The position numbers and the translations under genes were made by a program. From assembly GCA_964457225.1 (NCBI GenBank), contig CAYWEM010000007.1:62001-126000 (forward strand): a stretch of DNA of 64,000 nt, given 5' to 3'. Below, in pieces: positions 52,054 through 60,047 of the stretch (position 1 is the first letter of the stretch; every line of letters starts with the position of its first letter). The DNA is from CAYWEM01 sp964457225 (GTDB lineage: Bacteria > Acidobacteriota > Aminicenantia > UBA2199). The notes under the pieces were generated by a model. The model saw only the letters and a list, made by a program, of their open reading frames with translations, had not been told where the DNA came from and made no database searches.

Positions 52054-53244
52054 ATGAAATGGCGTGATTTAAAGCTTTCCCGCAAGCTGCCCCTGCTTTT
52101 CCTTGTTAACACTGTGATTTTAACCGTTTCGGTGATCCTGGTGGATCATTACGTTTTCGGGAGCGGAAGGTCCGGCCTGCTTTTCCTGCTTTTAATAGGT
52201 CTGGCCGTATCTCTCTACACTCTGTCACTGTACAAGATCCTCGACCATTACCTGTTGTATCCTCTGGGCTCGGTAAGACGTCATTTCGACAAGATCAACC
52301 GCCTGCATGATCTCTCAACCAAGATTGCCGTGCACAGCCAGGATGAAATGGGCAATGTGCGCCAGTCGATCAAGGATTTCCTGGCCACCCTGTGCTTCAT
52401 GGTCGCCGAGATCAAAACTTCTTCAGAATCAGTAGCTGAAGCTGCGGCCAGCCTGAGCACCCGGGCCGGCTCTTTTTCCCTGACTTTTGACGACCAGGCC
52501 GACCATTCCATGGCCGCGGCCGACAAGGTCAGGGAAATAACCGCGAACATCGGGGCCAACCAGCAATTACTGCAGGAAACAGCGCAGAGGGTTGAAAAAA
52601 TGAAAGAAGCCACTGCCGAGGGGTCGGTGATTATCGGCGATACCCAGAAAGCAGTGGATACGATTGCCAGAAAGTCGGAAAACCTTTCTCAGGTGATCGA
52701 AGGCCTGGGAGATTCCGCGGCCGGGATAGGTGAAATCCTGGCGGTGATCAACGATATCGCCGAACAGACCAACCTGCTGGCTTTGAACGCGGCCATTGAG
52801 GCGGCCCGGGCTGGGGATGCCGGCCGTGGTTTCGCCGTCGTCGCCGACGAGGTGCGCAAGCTTTCCGAACGCACGGCCAAGTCAACCGGAGAAATAAACC
52901 GCATCGTGGCCGAAATTCAGAAAGCGGTGGCCGGAGCCGCCGGCGGTATGGCCGAAACTCTGCAGGAAGTGGAAAAAGGGCGGAGCTTTGCCGGTCGTTC
53001 CCAGGAAATGATGGGCACCTTGCAGGAAACGGCCCGGCTGGTGGAGCAAACCACTTTTACCATCCGTGATGCCGGGGTGTCCCAGGCGGCCATCATGCAG
53101 GAAGTCAACACCAACGTTCAGAGTATCGCCCTTGCCGCCGGTTCGGCCAAGAACACCCTGGCGGACATTCATCACACGCTTGAAGAGCTTTCCTCGCAGG
53201 CGGTCAACCTCCGTTCCCAGGTGGAGCGTTTCAAGACCGCCTGA
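52054..53244 (+). CDS. Methyl-accepting chemotaxis protein without a periplasmic sensor domain
   Basis: A 396-residue receptor. Two membrane helices (about 12-32 and 39-62) are separated by only a few residues, so there is no ligand-binding domain outside. A short HAMP-like linker and a long coiled coil follow, with the conserved hairpin tip IAEQTNLLALNAAIEAARAG and GFAVVADEVRKLSERTAKS that binds CheA and CheW. It probably senses a signal in the membrane or cytoplasm. No other chemotaxis genes lie in the window. Confidence 0.9.
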   Translation: MKWRDLKLSRKLPLLFLVNTVILTVSVILVDHYVFGSGRSGLLFLLLIGLAVSLYTLSLYKILDHYLLYPLGSVRRHFDKINRLHDLSTKIAVHSQDEMGNVRQSIKDFLATLCFMVAEIKTSSESVAEAAASLSTRAGSFSLTFDDQADHSMAAADKVREITANIGANQQLLQETAQRVEKMKEATAEGSVIIGDTQKAVDTIARKSENLSQVIEGLGDSAAGIGEILAVINDIAEQTNLLALNAAIEAARAGDAGRGFAVVADEVRKLSERTAKSTGEINRIVAEIQKAVAGAAGGMAETLQEVEKGRSFAGRSQEMMGTLQETARLVEQTTFTIRDAGVSQAAIMQEVNTNVQSIALAAGSAKNTLADIHHTLEELSSQAVNLRSQVERFKTA

Positions 53245-53282
53245 TTGTATTCAGGGATTATCTTCATTCCAACAAAGAGGCA

Positions 53283-53819
53283 TCAGTCCATGTGCAGGGG
53301 CGACTGGCTTTCCGGTTCGCGGCCCAGCAGGACCATGCCGAACCTCTTGTAAATGTGGTTGTGAACCGGATCCAGGTCGTGCCAGCGGGCCAGGAATTCG
53401 GATTCCCTGAGCCAGGTGCGCCGGAATGAGGCCGGGTCCTCGAAGAGCATTACTCCACGGTCATAGCCGATCAGAATTGCGTAATGACCGTCATTGAAGT
53501 TTTTCAGCCATTCCCTGATGGTCAGCTTGGTTTCGGCCCAGGCCTGCAATAAAACTATCACCGGGTGGCCCTGATCGATATACCCCTTGATGTCGCACAA
53601 GGGCCAGTGTTCACGGGCGATCACCTTGAATCCGGCGGCAACGGCCACCTCGATCATATGCTCCACCCGGGTGCCGTCCCGGCCTGAGCCCAGCCTGGCG
53701 ATCAGTTCGTCTTCGCGCAGTTCTATTCCATAATAGGCCATGACCAGCTGGAGTGACTTGGCTCCGCAGTCGTAGTCGAAGGTCTGACGGCCTGAATGGA
53801 GGTTCAGCACCATGGACAT
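53283..53819 (-). CDS. C39-like cysteine peptidase domain protein
   Basis: A 178-residue protein with the papain-like C39 fold of bacteriocin-processing peptidases: catalytic Cys18 in DYDCGAKSLQLVMAYYG, His112 in GHYAILIGYD, and Asp128 in FEDPAS. It has no ABC transporter part and no signal peptide, so it acts alone, perhaps in the cytoplasm. ATG lies 1 base after the stop of the N-formylglutamate amidohydrolase-like gene, which implies translation coupling. Substrate unknown; a transglutaminase-like or hydrolase role other than a protease is possible. Confidence 0.82.
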   Translation of the reverse strand: MSMVLNLHSGRQTFDYDCGAKSLQLVMAYYGIELREDELIARLGSGRDGTRVEHMIEVAVAAGFKVIAREHWPLCDIKGYIDQGHPVIVLLQAWAETKLTIREWLKNFNDGHYAILIGYDRGVMLFEDPASFRRTWLRESEFLARWHDLDPVHNHIYKRFGMVLLGREPESQSPLHMD

Positions 53820-53820
53820 G

Positions 53821-54621
53821 TCATTTTCTCCCGCAGGTTCTGCTCCAGGCTGTCCGCAGGGATACAGCGAAAGCGCGGCGCAGTCTGTTCAGAGCCTGAA
53901 CATCAGGACTGCGGTCCTGGTTCAGGTAGAGTCGCTCGTTGGTCTCCTGGATTATGGCCGGCACCCTGTTGCCCTCGCGGCGGAGGGAGTTGACTGAATG
54001 AGCACTGCATATATGGCCGTATACCTGGTGATAAGTGGAAGCATTGACGGTAACCAGGATTTCGGGCAGGTTTTTGCGCAATTCGGCCGCGTATTCCTCG
54101 ACCAGTTCCTGCGGGCAGAAAGTTATGGCCTGTTCGTCAAAAGCGGAATGCTGATAGTTCATCAGTTCCACCTGGTGATCGGCCATGCCCCGGGCGCTTA
54201 CCGTGGAGTGTCCGTCAAGCATTAATTCCGCCCCGGCCATGATATTTTTTTCGATTTCCGAGTGAAAGGATTGCAGGTATTTGACCGCCAGTTTGCGCCG
54301 CAGTTTTTGACCGGGCTGCCTTTGTCTTCGGTAAACTGCCCTGCCGTACACATCCCGCAGGGGGACGGACTCTTCGATATGGCCCGGATGACGGTTTGCT
54401 TCCAGGATCAGGCTGCAGTAGGGGAAAACCAACTGACGGTTGTCCAGTAAATCTCGAAAATCGTACAAACAGTCGGTGTACCAGTCAACGCTGCCGAGCA
54501 GGGTGGTGAAATGCTCGGACAGGCTGTCAAGCGGTATCTCCACGGGTACGGCCAGGCCGCTGTGTCCGACCACCACCAGGAGCTCCGGCATGCTTTCAAA
54601 GTTCACAGCTGTTTCTTTCAT
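53821..54621 (-). CDS. N-formylglutamate amidohydrolase family protein
   Basis: A 266-residue zinc-type amidohydrolase. Family motifs are visible: VVGHSG near the start, a TDCLYDF strand, LILEANRHPG, and MLDGHS, which carry metal and substrate ligands. True members split formate from N-formylglutamate in histidine breakdown, but the family also covers other N-acyl amino acid hydrolases. ftcD at 38459 belongs to a different histidine route. Here it pairs with a C39-like peptidase, which suggests a joint role on an acylated peptide or amino acid. A promoter lies at 54754-54782. Confidence 0.83.
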   Translation of the reverse strand: MKETAVNFESMPELLVVVGHSGLAVPVEIPLDSLSEHFTTLLGSVDWYTDCLYDFRDLLDNRQLVFPYCSLILEANRHPGHIEESVPLRDVYGRAVYRRQRQPGQKLRRKLAVKYLQSFHSEIEKNIMAGAELMLDGHSTVSARGMADHQVELMNYQHSAFDEQAITFCPQELVEEYAAELRKNLPEILVTVNASTYHQVYGHICSAHSVNSLRREGNRVPAIIQETNERLYLNQDRSPDVQALNRLRRAFAVSLRTAWSRTCGRK

Positions 54622-54753
54622 CACCCTTGCTTTAAACCAGGATGAACGGGGGCTGAATTTGCCCGGGATTCAAGGAAAACGGCCTGCGTTTGTTCAGCGC
54701 CTGCTTGCTTTATCTTGCAGGTTTTTCCGGCCATGAAAATGATTCCGGGGCCG

Positions 54754-54782
54754 AGATTAACAGAAAAGAACCTGGTTTTCAA
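54754..54782 (-). promoter_or_regulatory. Promoter of the amidohydrolase-C39 pair
   Basis: On the minus strand TTGAAA and TAATCT are separated by 17 bases. The transcript would have a leader of about 125 bases, in which I see no riboswitch. Confidence 0.45.
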
Positions 54783-54827
54783 GAGTCAACCGCCTGTTTC
54801 AGCAGGATTTGTCAATCAGTGAACTAC

Positions 54828-57665
54828 TCAAACCGGCGGATCGGGTGAATCGCCGCTCGACTTTTCATTTAAGTCGGCCAGGGCCTGGCGGGATCTTTGG
54901 GCCAGGAACGAATGCGGGGCGAGTTCGATGCAGAGCCGGTAACCCTGCCGTGCTTTTTCCGGCTGACCGGCCAGTTCCATGGTCTGGCCGTAGGCGTAGG
55001 CATCGTAAAAGAGCCAGAAACGCGGCCAGAACTGGCCCCGGGACATTTGTTCCAGGCGAATGAATGCTCTTTCAGCTCGCCGGGCCGCGTTGACCGGATC
55101 ATGACCGGCCTCGGTCCAGGCCAGGGATACCTCGGCGAAGGGCCGATGCAGGATTGAATTGGCAGTGTAATGGCGCAGCAAGGGTTCAGCCCTTGACATA
55201 TCTCCCCTTGCCATCAAGAGTCGGGCCAGTATCAGTTGCAGTTCGCTCAGGTCAAACAGGGTGCTCAGCTTGCTTTGCGGGCTTAGCATGGCCTGCAGGT
55301 CTCTTTCCAGGCGCTGGTCGTCATTGCGGTGCAGGGCTTCCAGGCCAAGCAGGGAGGCCCGGTTGTCGAGTGTGTCCGCCTGGCTGGCTTTGAGCATGCG
55401 CTGGTGCGAGTCCGCCGCCCCGGCCAGGTCGCCGCCCATCAGCAGGCAGGCCATGCGGAAGAGTTCATGACCGTAGGCCAGCCCCCAGAACGATTCCGAG
55501 TAGGGGGTCTGTTTTTCGAAAAGCTCCAGCCCGATCAGCGGTCCCTGCTCCAGAACATCCAACTCGCTGACCCGGTTGGCGGCATCGACATTGTAAGGAT
55601 CATGAGCCAGGCTTTGCTTGAAAAGCCGCCTGGCCCCGGCCAGGTCTCCTTGCTGAGCTTTGCTTTCGGCCTTGAAATAGAAGATCAGGGAGAGCAGCCA
55701 GGGATTCTTGATCAGTTCAGTGTTGATGCCGGTCAGGATATCAGCGGCCTTGAGTCCTTCCTGGCGGTAGAGGTGAAAGTAGGCCTGGTTGAGCATGGCC
55801 AGGGCCGTGCTGTTGGCTGCGAAGTTTTCCTGAAAGACTGTTTCCTCGAAGCCCTTGATCCTGACCAGTCCCGAACGTTCGATTTCCAGGCTGACCCGGC
55901 TGCGGGCGCTCCTTACCTCTACCCTTTGCGCCGAATGCCAGTCATTGCGATGCAAGTTGCTGTGCTGGGGCAGGAAAACCAGGTCGGTGGTCTTGATCGA
56001 TCCGAACAGGAAAGCCAAGGGGCTGGGCGGAATGACGGTGGCGCTTTCCCTGCTTATGTTCCAGGCCCAGATGTAATAATGACAGAAGGGATTCGAGGTC
56101 AGCAGCAGGCTGATTTCCGGGTTTTTTTCTGCCTGACCGGGCTTGAAGTTGTCCAGCAGGGTGGGAATGCTGATCCGTCCCGGAGAGAATATTGAAAAAA
56201 TCGGGTTTGTTTCGTGTCCCCAGATGGTCAGCAGGGAGGGGAACATGCCCAGGGCTTGTTCGGTGCTGATCAGCATTTCAGGGCGCCGATCGCCGTCTAT
56301 GTCCAGCTGGCGGACCTCGCTGAGTCGGGACCAGGGGAAGAAATCGAAATAGGACATCATTTCTATGTTGATATCCTTCTCGGTCTGCAGCCGGCCCTTG
56401 CCGTCCCAGGTGCGGCGCCGGATGGTGTAATCCGAGGGCAGAGCACTGTCAACAGCAAAACTGTAGGGATAGCCGGCCGGGGCATATACCGCGCTGAGTT
56501 GCCGGCCGACGTTTTCGTCCACCGTGCTGATCCAGCCGGCCAGCCTGCTTCCCGGATCCGGACTGTGCCGCCACAAAACGCGGCCCAGCAGGTTGCGGCC
56601 CAGCAGTTCATCTCCTTCCAGGCTGACCGCCTTTACCGGCATGAAATAAAAGAGACCGGCCGATATGGCCAGCAGGGAGATCAGCAGCACTCGAAGCAGG
56701 CGGGCCGGTTTCCAGTGCAGCAAACGGTGCAGAACAATCCGACCCTGCTTGGTCAACAATATGGCCAGCTCGGTCGCGTCAGCCGGCCGCAAATCGGGGT
56801 CTTTTTCCAGGCAGAGGTTGAAAGCGGCGCGTGTGGATGCGGGCAAATTTAATGATCGGGGGATTTTCAGCCGGGTGGTCAGTTGACGGCCCAGAATATG
56901 GGTTGTTTCCTGCTCATCTTCGGCAAAGGGATGTCGGCCGCCCAGCATGAAATACAAAACCAGGCCGAGCTGGTAAACATCGGCCGCCGGCCCGGCTGAC
57001 TGGCCCAACAGCAGTTCCGGGGGCAGGTAATGGGGTGAACCGACCAGTTCACCGGTTGAAGCGGTCTTCTGCAGGTCGTCCAGTTCACGGGTCAGGCCTA
57101 AGTCGAGTAATACCGCCTGGCCGGTCATAGTGATGATTATGTTGGATGGTTTTATATCGCGATGTACTGCTCCATGACCGTGAATACTGCCCAGAACTGC
57201 CAGCAGCTGGTCGATGATCGGGGCGGCTTCCGTCCAGTCAAGTGCTCCCGACTCAGCCACCCGGGCGCTCAAGGTGCTGCCTTCAACCAGGTCCATCACC
57301 AGGAAGTTTATTCCCCGCCATTTTTCCAGGCTGTGCAACCTGACCAATCCAGGGTGGCGCAGTTTCTGGGCCACTTCGAATTCGCGCTGAATACGACGCT
57401 CCCGGCCACTGCCGCGGATTTGATCGGGATTTATGAACTTGAGCGCCACCCGGTTGCCGTCGCGCAGGTCCAGGGCGGCGAAAACCAGGCTGAACCCGCC
57501 GCGGCCCAGGAAGGACTGTAACAGGTAGCGGTTGTTTAATCCCATTTCCTGTCCAGGTCTCCAGCAGACCAGTTCATTCCAGGTCATGCTTTCCTGGACT
57601 TCATCCGGCGGTTCGATGCGACCGCTTTCCGCGAGCAGGTTTAAAACAGTTTCTTCATTCTGCAT
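54828..57665 (-). CDS. Membrane Ser/Thr protein kinase with extracytoplasmic TPR region
   Basis: A 945-residue protein. The cytoplasmic kinase domain (about 45-310) has the ATP lysine K76 in VALKF, the catalytic loop AVHRDIKPSN (D170) and DLG (D188) in place of DFG. One membrane helix follows at about 322-342. Outside are a segment with DIDGDRRPEML, which resembles FG-GAP/VCBS calcium loops, and a C-terminal TPR region (about 610-900; AESKAQQGDLAGARRLFKQS). It probably senses an outside signal and phosphorylates cytoplasmic proteins. ATG 57665 is chosen because a TTG at 57698 overlaps the -10 box. Confidence 0.88.
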   Translation of the reverse strand: MQNEETVLNLLAESGRIEPPDEVQESMTWNELVCWRPGQEMGLNNRYLLQSFLGRGGFSLVFAALDLRDGNRVALKFINPDQIRGSGRERRIQREFEVAQKLRHPGLVRLHSLEKWRGINFLVMDLVEGSTLSARVAESGALDWTEAAPIIDQLLAVLGSIHGHGAVHRDIKPSNIIITMTGQAVLLDLGLTRELDDLQKTASTGELVGSPHYLPPELLLGQSAGPAADVYQLGLVLYFMLGGRHPFAEDEQETTHILGRQLTTRLKIPRSLNLPASTRAAFNLCLEKDPDLRPADATELAILLTKQGRIVLHRLLHWKPARLLRVLLISLLAISAGLFYFMPVKAVSLEGDELLGRNLLGRVLWRHSPDPGSRLAGWISTVDENVGRQLSAVYAPAGYPYSFAVDSALPSDYTIRRRTWDGKGRLQTEKDINIEMMSYFDFFPWSRLSEVRQLDIDGDRRPEMLISTEQALGMFPSLLTIWGHETNPIFSIFSPGRISIPTLLDNFKPGQAEKNPEISLLLTSNPFCHYYIWAWNISRESATVIPPSPLAFLFGSIKTTDLVFLPQHSNLHRNDWHSAQRVEVRSARSRVSLEIERSGLVRIKGFEETVFQENFAANSTALAMLNQAYFHLYRQEGLKAADILTGINTELIKNPWLLSLIFYFKAESKAQQGDLAGARRLFKQSLAHDPYNVDAANRVSELDVLEQGPLIGLELFEKQTPYSESFWGLAYGHELFRMACLLMGGDLAGAADSHQRMLKASQADTLDNRASLLGLEALHRNDDQRLERDLQAMLSPQSKLSTLFDLSELQLILARLLMARGDMSRAEPLLRHYTANSILHRPFAEVSLAWTEAGHDPVNAARRAERAFIRLEQMSRGQFWPRFWLFYDAYAYGQTMELAGQPEKARQGYRLCIELAPHSFLAQRSRQALADLNEKSSGDSPDPPV

Positions 57666-57697
57666 TAAGGGTTGCGAATAATAGCTTGTGCCCGACA

Positions 57698-57726
57698 ATT
57701 ATAATTTGTCAGCTTGATGTAGTCAA
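57698..57726 (-). promoter_or_regulatory. Strong promoter of the Ser/Thr kinase gene
   Basis: On the minus strand TTGACT and consensus TATAAT are separated by 17 bases. Transcription would start near 57691, leaving a leader of about 26 bases without a Shine-Dalgarno site before ATG 57665. Confidence 0.68.
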
Positions 57727-57758
57727 TCTTGGCCCCCATGGTCCCCATGTGGTCCCCA

Positions 57759-57787
57759 CCCTGTGATGCTTGCAATATGCAGTTTAA
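57759..57787. repeat. 29-base direct repeat, left copy
   Basis: This copy is identical over 29 bases (core CTGTGATGCTTGCAATATGC) to the right copy at 58904-58932. The two flank the NTF2-like gene, together with an inverted repeat. Confidence 0.9.
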
Positions 57788-57797
57788 GAACCACAAT

Positions 57798-57821
57798 GGG
57801 GGACGGTACTTGATTTCTTGA
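57798..57821. repeat. 24-base inverted repeat, left arm
   Basis: Starts GGGGGACGGTACTTG. Its reverse complement matches 58879-58902 with two mismatches. It lies between the left direct repeat and the NTF2-like gene's stop codon. Confidence 0.85.
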
Positions 57822-57868
57822 ATTCTTTGTCTTACCCTGGATAGAAGCTGTAGAGCGTAACCCGGAAA

Positions 57869-58735
57869 CTATGATCTGGTCACGTTTATTACTTCGGCCA
57901 ACAGGCGCCATTCCTTATGAATGTTACGGCGCCAGACGCGTAGAAAACCGAAGCTGCCTGAGACAAAACCACCCTGCCCGCTGCCGTATACAACTCCGAA
58001 ATCACCCGATTCCGCTGAAATTTCCCCGGAGCATTCCCAACTTACTTTTTTCCCGGCCAGCAGGAGCAGTGCTTCCCTGATTCCTTTCTGCGGCATTTTA
58101 CCGGGAAGATGGAGGCGGTAGCCGGAGTCGGCCCAGTTTTCCAGGGCTCGACCGGGATCTCGGCCGGCTTCTTCCAGGTAGGCCGATTCAGTGTCTTGCA
58201 GTGCTGAAGGCCGAAAATGCTCTTCTGAAAAAGGATAAAGAAAAGTGGTTTCGTCCTGGCGGCCGGCAAATAATTCTGGAGTGTCCGTTCCGAGGTCGGC
58301 GATCACTTCCCAGATACCTTTTTCATTCCGCCGCCAGATAGAAAAATATGTACCGCAGCGGACCGGTTCCGTGGCTGAACGGCGGCTTTCCACCGGCCCG
58401 GTTGAATATGCCAGCCGACCATCGGCCGAAACGGCGATTTCTGTCGGCCACCAGTACAGGCTGATGCCCCAGGAAGGGCTTTGAGAAAGAATCTCTGCCG
58501 CCGAAACGGGCATGGGATTAAACATCAGGGCATCGGTCGCAAAAAACTCCAGGAAGGCATCCTTCGGGTCGATGACCTGGGCACGGGCTGCAAAGGCTCT
58601 CTCTCGTTCAGCGACTTCCGATGCGGCCAGGCGCTGGACTCCGCTTTCACGGGAATCAGTTTTGATAATCATGGCAATTGGCGCAATTACAAAGACGATC
58701 AGACAAATCAGGAACAATCCGGGTAACGAGGTCAT
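57869..58735 (-). CDS. Membrane-anchored protein with two NTF2-like (DUF4440/SnoaL) domains
   Basis: A 288-residue protein with one N-terminal helix (about 3-21, LPGLFLICLIVFVIAPIAMI), then two NTF2-like domains. The first has FATDALMFNPMPVSAAEIL and ends GTYFSIWRRNEKGIWEVIAD; the second has WADSGYRLHLPGKMPQKGIR and ends RVWRRNIHKEWRLLAEV. Such domains bind small molecules or act as enzymes; no catalytic set can be named. ATG 58735 follows GGCGGAAAAC and leaves the promoter at 58772-58800 upstream; the frame is open further but would cover that promoter. Repeats on both sides suggest that this gene was moved or inserted. Confidence 0.78.
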   Translation of the reverse strand: MTSLPGLFLICLIVFVIAPIAMIIKTDSRESGVQRLAASEVAERERAFAARAQVIDPKDAFLEFFATDALMFNPMPVSAAEILSQSPSWGISLYWWPTEIAVSADGRLAYSTGPVESRRSATEPVRCGTYFSIWRRNEKGIWEVIADLGTDTPELFAGRQDETTFLYPFSEEHFRPSALQDTESAYLEEAGRDPGRALENWADSGYRLHLPGKMPQKGIREALLLLAGKKVSWECSGEISAESGDFGVVYGSGQGGFVSGSFGFLRVWRRNIHKEWRLLAEVINVTRS

Positions 58736-58771
58736 GTTTTCCGCCCTGGTCTTTTGTTTTTCCACCGAAAA

Positions 58772-58800
58772 AATGTACTCCTCAAAGCCGGTTTTTGCAA
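58772..58800 (-). promoter_or_regulatory. Promoter of the NTF2-like gene
   Basis: On the minus strand TTGCAA and TACATT are separated by 17 bases. It lies inside the repeat-flanked segment, so the gene would carry its own promoter if moved. Confidence 0.55.
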
Positions 58801-58878
58801 GTCGGCAGTGAAGTTTTGATTCCAGGCAAAATAAAAAAGTTTCGGATCCACTGTTATAGTCTGTCGGTCGTGAAGAAG

Positions 58879-58902
58879 TCAAGAAAACAAGAACCGTCCC
58901 CC
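58879..58902. repeat. 24-base inverted repeat, right arm
   Basis: Ends in ACCGTCCCCC. It is the inverted partner of 57798-57821 (22 of 24 bases) and directly abuts the right copy of the direct repeat. Confidence 0.85.
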
Positions 58903-58903
58903 C

Positions 58904-58932
58904 CCCTGTGATGCTTGCAATATGCAGTTTAA
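58904..58932. repeat. 29-base direct repeat, right copy
   Basis: Identical to 57759-57787. Its TTGCAA serves as the -35 box of the dCMP deaminase promoter; the left copy has no matching -10 box after it. Confidence 0.9.
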
Positions 58933-58943
58933 AGAGTTATCAT
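58915..58943 (+). promoter_or_regulatory. Promoter giving a leaderless mRNA for dCMP deaminase
   Basis: TTGCAA, inside the right direct repeat, and TATCAT are separated by 17 bases. CCTGAAA is all that lies between the -10 box and ATG 58951. Confidence 0.6.
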
Positions 58944-58950
58944 CCTGAAA

Positions 58951-59460
58951 ATGATCAAGCGGCCGGACAAGGACATCTATTATCTCGATATCGCCAAGGT
59001 GGTGGCCAATCGTTCCACCTGTCTCAAGGTCAGGGTCGGGGCGATTATAGTCCGTGACGACCAGATCATCGCCGCCGGTTATGTCGGGGCGCCCCGCAAC
59101 ACCAGGAGTTCCCTGGAACACGGTTTCTGTCTGCGCCGCAAACTGGAAATTCCCTCGGGCACCCAGTACGAGTTATGCCGCTCGGTGCATGCCGAGCAGA
59201 ATGCCATCATCAACGCCGCCCGGGCCGGAGTCAGCTTGTTCCAGGGTGATATGTACATCTACGGAGCCAGGCGTGAACCCGATGAAAGCATCTTCGCCTT
59301 TCCCTGTTTTATCTGCAAGAAAATGATCATCAACGCCGGGCTGGTCCGGGTGATCGTTTCAACGCCCGAAGGCGATCCGGCTTGCTTCAGGGTGGAAGAC
59401 TGGATCAGGGAATGGCAGGCCAAGGACATCGTCGAAGACCAGGTCCGCTACCAGGGGTAA
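58951..59460 (+). CDS. Deoxycytidylate (dCMP) deaminase
   Basis: A 169-residue zinc enzyme that turns dCMP into dUMP for thymidylate synthesis. The zinc ligands are in SVHAEQNAI (His and the catalytic Glu) and PCFICKK (two Cys), the standard set of the cytidine/deoxycytidylate deaminase family. The N-terminus (DIYYLDIAKVVANRSTCLKV) matches dCMP deaminases and ComEB. The mRNA looks leaderless. A P-loop kinase starts 2 bases after the stop codon, so both work together in deoxynucleotide supply or recycling. Confidence 0.92.
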   Translation: MIKRPDKDIYYLDIAKVVANRSTCLKVRVGAIIVRDDQIIAAGYVGAPRNTRSSLEHGFCLRRKLEIPSGTQYELCRSVHAEQNAIINAARAGVSLFQGDMYIYGARREPDESIFAFPCFICKKMIINAGLVRVIVSTPEGDPACFRVEDWIREWQAKDIVEDQVRYQG

Positions 59461-59462
59461 TC

Positions 59463-60047
59463 TTGAACGGATCACGACTGCATATCGGCTTGACCGGGCC
59501 CATGGCCTCCGGCAAGGGTGAGGCCGTGGCCGTCCTGGAGCAACTCGGTTTCAAGTACGTTTCACTATCGGACCTGGTTCGGAAAAGGGCGGCGCTCCAG
59601 CCTGGCCCGGTGGACCGGGCCGCCATGCAGAAGATCGGCAATGAATTACGCCGCCGTGGCGGAGCCGGAGTGCTGGGCGGGATGATCCGGGAACTGGTGG
59701 AATCCGGCCCGGAAAAGAAATGGGTAATTGACGGTATCCGCAACCCGGCTGAAGTGAACGAATTGCGCCGCTTGCCCCGGTTTTTCCTGCTGGGGGTGAC
59801 GGCTGAACCGGAAGTAATTCTGGCCAGAATGCGTTCACGCAGTCGTCCGGGAGATCCCTTTGATGAAGAAGCAGCTCGCCTGGTCCTGGCCCGGGAATGG
59901 GGTGAAGGACAGGCTGAAGAAGGCCAGCAGGTCGGCCGCTGCCTGGAAACGGCCGATTTCACCATCAGTAACAACGGCGGACTGGAGGAATTTCGCGCGG
60001 CGGTCCGCGCGCTGGCCCTGTCCCTGGAGGATCAACATGAAAACTGA
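59463..60047 (+). CDS. P-loop nucleoside monophosphate kinase-like protein
   Basis: A 194-residue protein with a P-loop in GLTGPMASGKGEAV at the N-terminus, the switch region YVSLSDLVRKRA and WVIDGIRNPAEVNEL. It resembles dephospho-CoA kinase-like and deoxynucleotide kinase families but is not a clear member of one; the dCMP deaminase next to it makes a dNMP kinase role likely. The coaD gene downstream would instead support dephospho-CoA kinase. TTG 59463 has AGGGG 6 bases upstream. It overlaps coaD by 11 bases. Confidence 0.75.
   Translation: MNGSRLHIGLTGPMASGKGEAVAVLEQLGFKYVSLSDLVRKRAALQPGPVDRAAMQKIGNELRRRGGAGVLGGMIRELVESGPEKKWVIDGIRNPAEVNELRRLPRFFLLGVTAEPEVILARMRSRSRPGDPFDEEAARLVLAREWGEGQAEEGQQVGRCLETADFTISNNGGLEEFRAAVRALALSLEDQHEN

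Noticed and set aside
57666..57698. TTG start adding 11 residues to the Ser/Thr kinase
   Set aside because: It begins inside the -10 box of a strong promoter.
57759..58932. CRISPR array
   Set aside because: Only two copies of the repeat more than 1.1 kb apart, with a gene between; no regular spacing.
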